Assembly: GCA_024362935.1 (NCBI GenBank)
Contig: JANCRA010000012.1
Location: 4,340,001-4,404,000, forward strand
Origin: Setophaga petechia
Lineage: Eukaryota > Chordata > Aves > Passeriformes > Parulidae
DNA length: 64,000 bases
Direction of reading: 5' to 3'
The position numbers and the translations under genes were made by a program. The notes below the pieces were generated by a model that had not been told where the DNA came from, ran no database searches, and worked only from the letters and a program-made list of their open reading frames with translations. Positions 50,479 through 61,600 of this stretch are shown in pieces. Position 1 is the stretch's first letter, and each line of letters starts with the position of its first letter.

Positions 50479-52146
50479 TGCTGCTAAACTGAAGTTCTAC
50501 CTGTTTGTAGTTAGTAATTTATTGTAATCACCGGTCGTTGTAGCTAATTGCTCCTTTTGTATTGGTAAACCCTGCCTGAGGCTAAGTCGTACTTCTCCCC
50601 AGACAGGGAGGGGAGGGGACATGGGCGGGGGAGCATCCGAAAATGCAAAATAACTTCGGAACCAGCATGCCATGGGAAGAAACCGTGCTAAATTTACCGA
50701 AAAGACCCCAAAAACAACGAGCCAATACAGAATTAAGAAATTAGAGTGATGTCTAGACGTGAGCAACAGAGTGCTGAGCCTGCAGAGATGCTGAAAAAAA
50801 AACCTTTGCTGCCCCTCGCCCTAACCACGAAGACTTCAGCTGAAGTGATAATCCTGGCTGGGGGCACTAGAGAATTGACAAAGATGGGGTTGTGCCCGCT
50901 AATCTCTTTGGGATAGGACTTTGACGGGACTTCGAACTCTGCTTCTAGTAGACAAAGCTGCGCTCATTTCTTTCTTTGCGTCACTCTGGGTGACGTGACG
51001 TGACGTGACGTGACGTGGCGTGGCGTGGCGTGGCGTGGCGTGGCGTGGCGTGGCGTGACGAGACGTGACGGAGGCGGCAGACCCTTTGAGCTTCTCAATC
51101 TCAATCTGATCACTTTAAACAAATATATTAAAAAACGAGAAAGTCTCCTGCCCTGTTTATTTCAGCCTAAATTCTGGGAATGGTCCTTTGGGGTTAGGTT
51201 TCTTTCCTATTGTTCTTTTTTTATTTATAGACTATATCCCCATAAGGTGCTAGGACACTTCAACAAATGGGTACTTAAGAAAACAAAAGAAGTGGCCAAG
51301 CTCAGGGGAGGAGAGCATCTGGCTGCACTTCTCCCCGGCAGTTTCTCTCCGAAGGGAGAGATACAAGGAGGATTAGGCGCTCTTTCTCTCGGCTTCTGAG
51401 GAGGATGGCTGGAGCTGCTGCTTGGGGAAGGGAATTCACTGCTGCTGCCAGAGCCCAGCCCAGAGCTGCTGCTTCTGCCTCTGCTTGTGAGAGTAGCCAG
51501 GGAACTGGGACCGTATTAAGACCCACCTCACTAAAAGAGGCACTTGTCCCCATCAGTCCAGGATCCTGAGCTCACCTCTCCCCACCCTGCTGGGAGCTGG
51601 GCCACCACTACTTCTTCAGCTCTGCTCTGAGATTTCGCTGCACGGTAGTCTCTCACTCCCTGCCTGCTGAGACACCCTGCCAGCCCAGTGTGCTGTTTCC
51701 GGAAGTCCTGCTGGGGCACGGAGATCGCTGCCCCGGGGTTTATGGAGCAAACATCCCATCTCCTCCATCTCTTCCCGTCTGGGCCCAGCCACCATTACTG
51801 TGTGCGCCACAGCGCCCCCTGCAGCCGCGGGGGAGTTACCGCACCTTCCCCGCCCCCCGGGAGCAGCAGCGCCCCTGCTGGCCGTGCCCGGAACTGCACC
51901 GAGGGGAATGCGCCGCGGCCGAAAGGCCGGGACGGAGCTCCGGGCTCTGTGTGGGGTCAGTGCCAGAGCAGTTGTTGTTTGTTTGCCTTGTTGCACACAC
52001 TAGTAAAGAACTGCTATTCCTATCCCCAGATCTTTGCCTGAGAGCCCCTTAATTTCATAATTATTCAGAGAAAAGGAGTTTACATTTTCCATTCCAAGGG
52101 GGGCTCCTGCCATCCTTAGCAGTCACCTGTCTTTCAAACCAAGACA
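50479..52146 (+). mobile_element. Long solo LTR (about 1.7 kb), passerine endogenous retrovirus type
   Basis: A GC- and CpG-rich block starts near TGCTGCTAAACTGAAG and ends CTTTCAAACCAAGACA, fitting TG...CA. Landmarks are GGTAAACCCTGCCTGAGGCT, CTTCTCCCCAGACAGGGAGG, TTTACCGAAAAGACCCCAAA, CTTTGGGATAGGACTTTGAC, a pentamer array at 50991-51070, TTTATAGACTATATCCCCAT, AGCCCAGCCCAGAGCTGCTG, GTAAAGAACTGCTATTCCTA, CTTTGCCTGAGAGCCCCTT and GGGGCTCCTGCCATCCTTAG. I recall this order from a long LTR family of songbirds. No gag or pol adjoins it, so it looks like a solo LTR. Boundaries are approximate and I found no clear target-site duplication. Open frames over it are chance frames of GC-rich DNA. Confidence 0.8.
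50991..51070 (+). repeat. 16-unit pentamer array, TGACG and TGGCG
   Basis: The array has an exact 5-base period: five TGACG units, then eight TGGCG units, then TGACG, AGACG and TGACG. Units differ by single transitions. TGACGTGA and TGACGTGG are half-site or near-site words for CREB/ATF-type bZIP factors, so the array could act as a tandem factor-binding block within the LTR. That role is inference; the repeat itself is certain. Confidence 0.97.
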
Positions 52147-52357
52147 GTCCTCCTTGAGTTTTTGCTTCTTTGCTAATGTAAAGTTGCCATAGCACTGTTA
52201 TCTCTCATGAGCATTGTTTTTGCAACTTTTTGGGGGAAACAGGTGCATATCCACATCGTCCTACTCCAATGGAGAGTTATGATGTCAGTGGGGCAGGTGG
52301 TCAGAGCCTGTACAGAACGAGTGCCTATTTATGCCTATTTATGCCTATTTATTAACT
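52147..52357. other. Short unique spacer with a 10-bp tandem repeat
   Basis: Unique DNA between the long LTR and an old CR1. At 52321-52352 the unit TGCCTATTTA is repeated three times. Confidence 0.75.
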
Positions 52358-52850
52358 CAGCCCTGGTGAGACCACACAGGCTGTTCTGTGTCCAGTTCTG
52401 AGCTCCCCACACAAGAATGATGTTGAAGCAGTTCCAGTGAGGAGGGTCACCAAAACGCTTAGGCGAGCATATGATGTGAGAGGACCAATACTTTTCAGTC
52501 TGAAAAAGACAAGGCTAAAGGAAGAGTGCTTGTCTTTAACTCTTGAAGGAGAGGTTATAGAGAAAATGAAGACAACCTTGGCTCAGAGGTGTATGGTAAA
52601 AGGACATAACACAGTGGGCACAAGCTGTAGCAAGACAACATCTAACTCAAGGGATGAAAAAAAATACATTCTCCAAGAGAATGGTTAAGCTGTGAAAAAG
52701 GTTGTCCAAGGCTGTGGAGTCTACATCTTTAGATATATTCAGAGAGTAACTTGACAAGGCCCTTAGAAACTGAAAGAACTTTTAAGTTGATCCTGCTTTG
52801 TGTAGGGAATGGATAAGATGACCTTCAGATGTCCCCTCCAGCAGAAATTA
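52358..52850 (+). mobile_element. Old, diverged CR1 LINE 3' end
   Basis: The order of words follows a CR1 3' region but with many changes: GCCCTGGTGAGACCACACAG, TGTGTCCAGTTCTGAGCTCC, AAAGACAAGGCTAAAGGAAG, CATAACACAGTGGGCACAAG, GCTGTGGAGTCTACATCTTT, GATCCTGCTTTGTGTAGGGA and GATAAGATGACCTTCAGATG just before the end. It is clearly older than the copy at 47531-48268. The terminal short repeat is lost. Confidence 0.85.
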
Positions 52851-54230
52851 TTTTTTGTAGTGTGACCTTTCCCATTTCCCAAGCTGTGTAAGGACAGAAC
52901 GGGATCTTGCTGCCTACCTCAGAGTACATTCTTCCTCCCCCTCCTGGGTAGGTTGGTATCCCACATAAAGTTCCCAGTGGTACTGCACCAACAGCTGAAC
53001 AACAGAGATAAGTGAAAGATTATAAAGACCTGATTTTTGACAGATAGTCATCATTGTTAATGAGTACAACCCAAGGAGAGGAAAAATAAAGCCTTTTAAA
53101 TTCAAACTAAAGTATAGAAATATTTTCACTGGCTTTGTTCTTTTCTTTTTGTGGGGAATAGAAAAGAAGTGAAAACCAGTGCTATAGCTATAGCTGTTTT
53201 CCCCTGCATATTTAATCCACCATTACCTGCATATGAATTGTGCACAAATAAAGAAATGAGTGACATGAAGCATGATTGTTAACACTTCAAAGAAGATTAT
53301 TCATCACTATGGGAGGCATCAGACATATTCCACTTCTCCAAATCCTTGAGAGTGAAGATCTACAGCTTAGAATTCAACCAGTGGCTTTCAGCTTTTGACA
53401 CAGACTGCCTTTATGAAGTAGAATTGAAGGAGTTTGAATGCTTGTAATGGATCCCTCTGAGAAACAGTATAATTGGTATGGCATTGGTCTGCTCTATTCC
53501 CTCTGCCTTTAGGGTAACTACTACATTCTCAGATTTCCCTTAAGATGAAAGGACTTTGGCTGACAGATGCCCTGTACATTGAATGCATTGCTATAATCCA
53601 AACCTGTATGAGGAGGAAAAATTTTCAGTTCCCCTTGAGTTTTAAGAACGGTGAATCACATATCTGAAGAGAAATAACACCTTTCTAGCTATAACTCAAA
53701 CCTATTTCCCCTTTTCTTTTATTCACTACTGTTAAATCAACATCTTATAGAGGAAGAAATTGCTAAGATCTACCTTGCTCAGATGAATGTTCATGTGCAT
53801 CACCTTTTGTTTCAATGGTGTTTGGATGTTTAACTCCAATTTTCTCCATTTAACCAAAATACTGTTGTCTGAATATTGCTGCATTAGGCTGTGGGAGCAG
53901 CTGAGCAGCACATGGAATATTTAGCATCCTTTCACTTTGGTAAAAAGTATTTTCTTATTTTCCATACTTGTCTGTCTTTTTCTTAAGCTCCATTATGTTT
54001 ATCTAGTTATCCTTCAAAACATATTCTTCCTACTAGTTCTTATTTACCCTTTTTTAACTTTGTAGTTTCATTTCCATCTCCCAGTCAGTTTTTTGTCCTT
54101 GACATTTGCATGTTGCATTCTGACCTTATCTATTTATGTATTTCTTCTTATTTATTCCTTTGTTTCTGTTTTTCTTGTTTTATCTTAATCCATCTTTGCA
54201 CCTGCCCTTTTTCTCTTTGCTGATACTCTA

Positions 54231-54287
54231 ATTATCTCTCTTATTACTCTCTTATTAATTATCTCTCTTATTACTCTCTCTTATTAA
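54231..54287 (+). repeat. 27/29-bp tandem repeat, two copies
   Basis: The unit ATTATCTCTCTTATTACTCT plus CTTATTA occurs at 54231-54257 and again at 54258-54286, the second with an extra CT. It lies inside a pyrimidine-rich tract. Confidence 0.9.
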
Positions 54288-54940
54288 TTCTAACCTCTCC
54301 TTCCATGCATAAAATGCCTATTTGGTATTTCTCTTTGGAGTGACAAGTGTGTTTCATACCCTACATCCATTTCTGTTTTGCCATAGATCCTTTCTAGGGA
54401 GGATGAGAATATGTCAGTTTCTTGCTTTCAGTTACATGTTCTCCATATCCATATATTAATTTCCCATTTTCCTATTCCTTTACTGTTGCTCTCCTGTTCA
54501 TCTTCTCCCCTGCAATGAGTGAAATTCCACTGTGTAAGTCAGCTATCAATAAGAATTATCTTCAGCCTGATTTGTTTCTATTATGCATAAGTCAAAAATG
54601 TCAGGTAGAAATGCAGAGACATTCACAGATGAGAAGAATGTTGTGCTCTGCTCTGTACACCAGTACAGACTTCAGACTGGAATTGTAGCCTGCATAGATT
54701 TTGCATGATCCAAGGAACTGAATAATTAGTTTAGCCTGGCATTATCACAAAGATCCCTGAGAAATGCAAAGGAAAGCCAACCAAAGCAAGAGTGTAGAGT
54801 GTTTGCCTTTTTGAAGTGTTTCCTTCCCTGAAGTGTTATTTTATACAGTCAGGATCTCTGTTGGGTTATCTACATGAAATAAAGTTTTCTTTGCAACCAG
54901 CTCAGACTGGGTCACTTTTTGAAACAGATGAGAACAGTAT

Positions 54941-55052
54941 TCTAAAATACAGGGAAAGGGTTGGGGAGAAATGAAAGGAATAGGGAGACAGATTTCTTGG
55001 TTCAGCTTTGCATGGAGGCTTCTAACACTGGGACAATTTGAACAAGTAATGT
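54941..55052 (+). repeat. Copy A of an unassigned ~110-bp repeat
   Basis: Begins TCTAAAATACAGGGAAAGGG and ends ACAATTTGAACAAGTAATGT. It matches 57358-57463 in the same orientation with only a few substitutions and a short indel around GAAAGGAATAGGGAGACAGA. I do not recognise a known family. Confidence 0.9.
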
Positions 55053-55396
55053 TCAAAAGTTCTAAAATGTGCTTAGTATTAGAGTAGAAATAACAGAAAT
55101 CTCTTAATATATATGAAGACCTAATGTTGGGAGACCAAATTCTAAATCCAATCAAGAAAATAATTTCACTTCACTGCTAATGATTGGATAATCACAATGG
55201 AGTTCAGAAGTCAGAGGCAAAGAAAGATTTGTAAGAGGTGTAGAGGGAAAAAAAGGAGATGGTAAAGAGCACACTTCTGTGTCTTGACAGGATTTTTCTT
55301 TGTAGATTTGTTTTTCTTGAGGTAGAAGTACTCTTTTTTTGTGATTTGAGTTACTTTATTTTATCAGCATCTTGCTGGAGTACAGAAAATGCCAAG

Positions 55397-55439
55397 TTTT
55401 TTTTTGTTTGTTTGTTTTTGTTTTTGTTTTTTTTTTTGT
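55397..55439 (+). repeat. (TTTG)n/poly(T) simple repeat
   Basis: T runs broken by single G residues over 43 bases. Simple-sequence DNA. Confidence 0.9.
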
Positions 55440-55994
55440 CTGAAGTACAGTGTACATTAAAGAATGGCTTTCAGAGAGAATGGTGCAAGTGCACCACTGA
55501 AGTATTTGCTAGGACAAGTAATAAAGATATTATAATAATGAAAGTTACATCACTAGAGAAAAAGTCTATTCTATCCAAGAAAATTGTATAAACTGCATAT
55601 TTTCTTCAAAAAGCTTTCTTCTTGTAATTTCATTGTTAATTATAAGGCAAGCATTGTTTTGATGTTCTAAGAAACTACTCTGAGCAGAGAACGAGAATAC
55701 AATCACACTCTTCTGTCTCTGTAGACAAAAGTATGCTTGACATTAGAGCCTAAGTGCCAGAAAACCTACACTCTATTTTGTCTTTAAAAATTTCAAGGAT
55801 TTCTTCATAGCAGTTTGCATGGTGCTATGTTTTGGATTTGTGACAAAAACAAATCAGAGACACCAGTGCTTTATCTATTGCTGAGCAAGTGAGGAGGCTC
55901 GGGGTGCAACAAGGAGTTGGGAGGGGACACAGCCAGGACAGCTCACTCCAGTGTCCCAAGGGATGTTACAGGCCATATAGTGTCATGCTCAGCA

Positions 55995-56000
55995 TATAAT
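55995..56000 (+). promoter_or_regulatory. LTR TATA-like box
   Basis: TATAAT in the context CAGCATATAATCTAGGGG, at the place where this LTR family carries its core promoter. Activity in this diverged copy is doubtful. Confidence 0.5.
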
Positions 56001-56179
56001 CTAGGGGAAGATCATGGAAAATGTGACATTTGGAGTGGAGGTGGTATTTTTCTTCCAAAGTAACTGTTATGTGTGGAGCCCTGCTTTCCTGGGCATGGCT
56101 GAACACCAGGCTGCACATGGGATGTGGTGAATGGATTCCTTGTTTTGCTTTGCTTGGGACCACAACTTCTCCTTTCCCC

Positions 56180-56185
56180 AATAAA
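56180..56185 (+). promoter_or_regulatory. LTR polyadenylation signal AATAAA
   Basis: AATAAA followed by CTGTCTTTATCTC, about 185 bases downstream of the TATA-like box. Likely the ancestral LTR poly(A) signal. Confidence 0.6.
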
Positions 56186-56310
56186 CTGTCTTTATCTCAA
56201 CTCACATATTTTCACACTTGTGCCCTGTACCCTTTTGAGCCTCTTTCTCAACCACCTGAGGGGGACTCAGTGAGCATCTCTGTGGGGCTTAGCTGCCCTG
56301 TTAAAGCACA

Positions 56311-57357
56311 GCAAATACTGCTATCACAATGCACATCAACTTCAAGATGTGGCTCCTTTATTGAGTGCCCGAGAGACAAAAATATGTGATCCTTTTAATT
56401 ATAGAAACCTGTAATAATTGTTGCAAGTAGGCTAGTAATTTGAACTAAATTACAACAGATAGTCAAGAGACAAAGGCAGAAAAACATAATAGAAAAGAAG
56501 AAAGGAAAAAAAAAAGTTGAAATACTTCAGAAGAGATTTCAGTCTCCTCTCTCTGGTGCCTTTGTTTTCCTCTCCTTCCATTATCTTTGGTTCTTGTCTA
56601 GATCATGGCTCTTAGAGTGTTCAGACAACTGACAGGTCCATTAATTCCTTGAGTCCATTGATTCTCATTCTTTCTTTAAGGGCACTGTCAGGAAGGTATA
56701 AAAATTGGTAAAGCTTTTTGGCTCTTGAGGTGCTGGTTTAATACATTCTTTTAGAAGATGTCCAGTTAGATGTTTTAAATCAGCAGCTGCAATAGTATAT
56801 AAGAAAAGTTTGAGCCTTAAGCTTTTTTTTTTTTTTAATTTTTTCCTCCCTGAGTGGTAAACAAAAATAACTGCTAGAAGAACTGAGAAAAATGCAGACC
56901 ACTGAATATTCCCTCTTTGAGAGGTCTTATAGACCTCTGTCAAATTATTAGCATTTTTCTTTATTAGGCACAGCAGTAAATGTATTTTACATTATTATTA
57001 TTATTGTTATTGTTGTTATTGTTATTATGATGTTAGCATCCTTGAAACCTCTATCCCATTGATTAGATTTGAGCAATAATTTTGAAAGTTATTAAGAAAG
57101 CAGTATCTACAGAACATGAATATGCAGCCATGTGGTATGATCATGTGAAAAATTTGGAAAACCTGTCTAAAGCACGCTATATTTCAAAGCTCACAGAAAC
57201 TATTTCAGATCTATCCAGTTACTTATTACAGGAACACTTCATATTTGTTTCAGTACCCTATTTGAAGCACATCAAGAGTGTGCTGTCCTTCCAGTATCAC
57301 CCAGCTCAGTTATACAGAGTGACAGCTCAGTCAAGGTCAGGAAAACAGTGTGTGCTC
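56311..57357. other. Intergenic DNA with an ATT/GTT simple repeat
   Basis: No gene recognised. An imperfect (ATT)n/(GTT)n run covers 56990-57029, and a T run 56824-56837. A frame of 131 codons at 57082-57477 runs into the repeat copy B; it has no recognisable domain, so I treat it as chance. Confidence 0.65.
56990..57029 (+). repeat. (ATT)n/(GTT)n trinucleotide microsatellite
   Basis: Six ATT-type units followed by mixed GTT and ATT units over 40 bases. Confidence 0.9.
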
Positions 57358-57463
57358 TCTAAAATACAGGGAAAGGGTTGGGGAGAAACGAAAGGGAGAG
57401 AGATTTCTTGGTTCAGGTTTGCATGGAGGCTTCTAACACTGGGACGATTTGAACAAGTAATGT
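57358..57463 (+). repeat. Copy B of an unassigned ~110-bp repeat
   Basis: Begins TCTAAAATACAGGGAAAGGG and ends ACGATTTGAACAAGTAATGT. Direct repeat of 54941-55052, about 2.4 kb away, with roughly five substitutions and a 6-base length difference. The sequences on either side of the two copies differ. Confidence 0.9.
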
Positions 57464-58179
57464 CCTGGCTTTGGTGACAGGGAGAAGCAGCATGTGCTTG
57501 GAGATAAGAACTTGGTCAAATGTGACTGAACATCCACAGGCTCAGTCCCATGGCAGTTTATTTGAAGGTAACTTTTAATGCATACTTCACTGTTTTAGTA
57601 AACTGGAAAAAGATTTCTCGTTTTAATTTTGTCAAACCTTCCGTGTGCCCTGCAAGGTCTTGTCACTGATCCAGTCCTGATTCTTAAGAATGAAATCTGT
57701 CAATCATGTCCCTAAGTATTTTGCTGCACTTTTGATTCATAGTATTGTATAATTTTGGAATTTCATACAAATTATATAGCTTAGGACTGTAATTATAAAT
57801 CATTGCTGACTGGTTTTCCATTTAAAACTAACGTTATAAGTGGCTTAGTTACAGTAAAATTTGTATTCAAGTGCTCAAAAACATTAATCCTAAAATAAAG
57901 AGCTAATTTAATAATAGATTAAATGAACACATGATCTGCTTCAGCACAGTAGGTGATCAATGTTTAATACACCCTTGCTAGGTTTATGTAAAGTCTAGTC
58001 ACACCCTTCATTAAGATATGTTGACAGAGAAGTTCATTTAGTTGGACAAATACCAGGATTCAAAATCCAACTCTTAATTATGTTGTATTATATATGGTGA
58101 GTGAATAAGAGTGTGGACATTAGCAGTGAATAAGACTGTGGACAAATTGATTAACTGCAATTAAAATGCTTGTGCATCT

Positions 58180-58340
58180 GTAAGACTATCCTGCTTGTCT
58201 GAAAATGAATACTGCTTTGATGTGCAGCAAAGCATTTACCCGTAAGCTAACTGTATGCAATGCACACTGTAATTAGCAAAATGCATGCTTTGTTTTAATT
58301 GCTTCAAACACTGGATCAAACTGCAAAAAATATTACCTGA
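58180..58340. promoter_or_regulatory. Possible conserved non-coding element
   Basis: This unique stretch holds TGTATGCAATGCACACTGTA, TAATTAGC, an octamer-like ATGCATGCT and TTTTAATTGC. POU- and homeodomain-like words packed in non-repetitive DNA are typical of enhancers in gene deserts. Inference from composition only. Confidence 0.2.
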
Positions 58341-58663
58341 ATGACTGTAACATGTTCATTTTCTTCAGCATAAATTTTGGGTTGAAAAATAATATCTCAT
58401 TGAAGAAACTGAAGATTGGAAAAGAAAACAAGGGCTACCTAATGTGGTAATATCACTGAAAATATCATGATAGCAACAGTTTTATTCATAGGATCTCATG
58501 AAAAATGCTACTTTCTACAAAATAAAGTATTATTAGAAATGTCAAATGTGTAAATGGATTTCCATTAAAACACCTCATAATTACACAGATTTAGCTTCTA
58601 TTGGTAATAAATATGTATCTGTATGACAGAAAACTGTAGTAGTTTGGGGAGAGCTCAAGTGTT

Positions 58664-58699
58664 GCATGTGTGCATATGCACATGTACATGTACATACAT
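58664..58699. repeat. 36-bp perfect alternating purine-pyrimidine run
   Basis: Every step alternates purine and pyrimidine from GCATGTG to ACATACAT. It contains the 14-base palindrome TGTGCATATGCACA and a second palindrome ACATGTACATGT. Such sequence can adopt Z-DNA or cruciform forms under supercoiling. Confidence 0.9.
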
Positions 58700-61600
58700 T
58701 TCAGAAAAAAATCCTGAGTAGTGCAGAAATGAGGCACTGACTGCAGCAGCTTCACTATTCAAATAAATAACAGCTATCCTTGCATCTAACCCTTTTGATA
58801 ATGGCCACCAATTCCTTGGACAAACTGAATATTACTGATTAGATTCCAAAGACTGCAGTGTAATTAAATGAAATTTACATAAGAGCATCGCTACTCCCAT
58901 TTAAACTGCGTGAGAATTAAAGAATAAGGAGGCAGACAGAGGCCTCTCACAAGACTTGTAGGTACAGTTTTTCCAGACCTCTGCATTTAAAATAAGGTGA
59001 ATGAATAAAATCCCCTGACTAATACAAATTCACCCTGTCTGCTTGGGAGTAAAAGAGGCACCAGAGACTTGTCATATCTATTGTGCATTAAGTGAAATAT
59101 TTCATCACTTATTTCTGGGTAATCAAAAGAGCTTTAGCCCAAGTGTAAGATTGCTTCATTTGTACCCTATCACTTTTATTCAAAGCACTTCCTCTTTATC
59201 TTCCCTTTGTAATAGGAACAATAAAAGAAAATGTAATTTATGTAGGAATGCAACATTTACAAAAGTTTTTAGGTCAATAAATTTAGTTTTCATGACACAA
59301 TGTAAAAGGGATTTGCTATATTGCATGCATGAAAAATGCATTGTTTAGTAATCATTCTGATATTATGTTGTTCTAAATGCAAAGCTTGATGCAACTGTGC
59401 TATTAAAATATATTCCAAAGAATATCCCAGGGTTCTCTCTTGTCATTTTGGTTCAAGCTGGTGCATAAATTTCCAGTTGTAAAGAAATAGTCTAAGTTAA
59501 TCTTCTCAGGAAGTAGCTGAATGGTTCTCATGAGTCCTTGCAAGGCTTATAAAGAGCTTCAGGAAGAACTTTTTCTAGCAAGATGTGTATTATATGAATT
59601 CAAACACATAATTCTACCTGTAATTAAGTGAAACTGTACTCACAAGTCCAAAGCCCTAGAGTATTTCAATGTAGGCATCACAGATCAGAATGGAATCCTG
59701 AAAACACAAGAAATAGAACTGAATGGGTTAATTCTGTTTGAATTTTTATTGTAATTCAAGGTGTATTCAACCTAATTAAATATCCCAAAAGAAATCCCCT
59801 TTTATATAGAAAACTGGGCTTTATCTAGCAAGACACACATCCTCTGAAGTGAAGTAAGATCTCTATTGGCATAAATTTGGAATGTAAATTCTGTCTTAGT
59901 GTAATTTTACACAGTTGAAACTGCCAAGAATTAATTATTTATCATTTCCCTGCTGCATTTTGTTTATGGGATGACACAAATAGAAAAACTCTGGTCATTT
60001 TAGCAGTGCTTCATCACCACTGAAAAGTATCAGGCAGCCAAGAATTTTCACACCTGACCATAGTGATCAAGGAAACTAACACCAATTTATACCACCAAAT
60101 ATCACAGTGACACTGTGGACCAATAGGCTTGGGGTTTTCTCTGAAGACAAAAACTGATCCTCTTCTGTGAAATCCTTCAAAGAATAGAAAAGAGACAAAT
60201 ATGTAGCTGTCCCTGCTAACATGACATTGGGTTTGAAACTGCACAGTCTTTGTATATATTGGTTGAATATATTGCTTTCTCAAATCCAGAACTATTCTAT
60301 GAAAGCCTAATTCAAGGAGTAGGTGAGCCATTACAAAAGATTATTAGCATTCCTTTTTTATCTCGCTTTAAAAAAAGTCCTTTTTAATTTTTACTTTTTT
60401 TTTTTTTAATAATATCATAGATCTGTTTTCCCTTCCTGAAATGTTACAACATTTCATGCATCTCATTTCTTCCTCCTCTACCCTGTAATCCTTTTTAGGC
60501 ACATATATGCCCCTTTTCTCACAGATATTCCCTCTAGCATGGATTATTTCCTTTCCCTTTAATCCTCACAGGCTCAGATGTTGCACTTAACAGTTTTACA
60601 CAAATTTGCATGGAAAGCCTCTGTTTAGTTGATGTGGGTCACATGGCTGCCAGGCTAGTTGGACTGACTTCAGGCTGGATAAAAACTGTGTATTGTGTCA
60701 CAGGGAAAAATTACTAAATTCACATTGTCATAGCAAACGAGGATTAAAGCCATTTCATTTGTAAATGATGTAATTATGTGAGACTCAGAACTATACAGTC
60801 CACAAAAAAAAAATCCCAGATACACACAAATTTATGAACACCTACCTCTTGCTAATACACCAAAGTTATTACTACCTCCAGCTCACACTCACAAAGCACC
60901 ACACTTAGTTACCCCCTGGTAGCTGCTTAATCCATTGATTGTTCTCTTGCTCTTGGAGAAATGGTCTGTCTCAATAAAACAACCAGAGATTATTTAAAAA
61001 AATATTAAAAAGTAAAAATGAAGCACTTTAAGAAAGGGAAAAAATGGCTATTGAGAGGAAAAGAGAATTTTAGAAGTCATAACTGCCTATGTTATAACTG
61101 CCTGTGCCTTATTTTATTCAAATACATGCTGAACTCATTAAAAATAGAGAGTAGAAATTGAGTCATCACAAAAAACAACTGGTTTTAATTTATGAGCCCT
61201 ATTTCTTAATATATACAAACTCTTTTTAAAATCACACTTTACAACAAAATTGTAATTGTAACAAGACACTCCTGTGTGGGAAATATGAAGAATTATTTCA
61301 TACTTTATTGCACCAATGACACTTGTCTTTAACTGCATGCCAGGCAAGAAATTACATTCCATTATTCACACCTCACAGTGTCATCTTTCTTATCCCACAG
61401 TGTCTTTTGATTCACATATTTTCCTGCATTCTCAGCATTTCACAGGCCACCCTAAATACAAAGGAACAATGCAATGTGAGTGCCCAAAGCTCTCATTGGA
61501 AGAGTATTTTAGACCTCATCCTGCAAGTGTTTTGCTGAGGTTTTATTTCCCCATAGTTAAACTTCGAAGAGCTGAAAGATTGAAAGCTTATGAACCATTT

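Larger units (their letters stand above)
52851..55799. other. AT-rich intergenic DNA with a pyrimidine-rich part
   Basis: No exon recognised. From about 53940 to 54500 the plus strand is pyrimidine-rich (many TTCTT, CTCTC and TTTCC words). Tandem units at 54231, a duplicated unit at 54941 and a T/G simple repeat at 55397 are listed separately. Confidence 0.65.
55800..56310 (+). mobile_element. Solo LTR, avian endogenous retrovirus type
   Basis: Landmarks in order are GGTGCTATGTTTTGGATTTG, TTTATCTATTGCTGAGCAAG, GGGAGGGGACACAGCCAGGA, CAAGGGATGTTACAGGCCAT, CATGCTCAGCATATAATCTA (TATA-like box), TGGAGCCCTGCTTTCCTGGG, GTGGTGAATGGATTCCTTGT, CAATAAACTGTCTTTATCTC (poly(A) signal) and GTGGGGCTTAGCTGCCCTGT, ending near TTAAAGCACA. 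This succession matches a widespread bird LTR as I remember it. TATA-like box and AATAAA are about 185 bases apart, a normal R spacing for a retrovirus. The left end is uncertain and the terminal bases are mutated. No retroviral genes adjoin. Confidence 0.85.

Noticed and set aside
51010..51399. Frame of 129 codons starting with a repeated WRGVA peptide
   Set aside because: The repeat is produced by the 5-bp array (15 nt per five residues); the rest is GC-rich LTR sequence.
57082..57477. Plus-strand frame of 131 codons
   Set aside because: It runs into copy B of the 110-bp repeat and shows no family features; copy A does not keep the same open frame.
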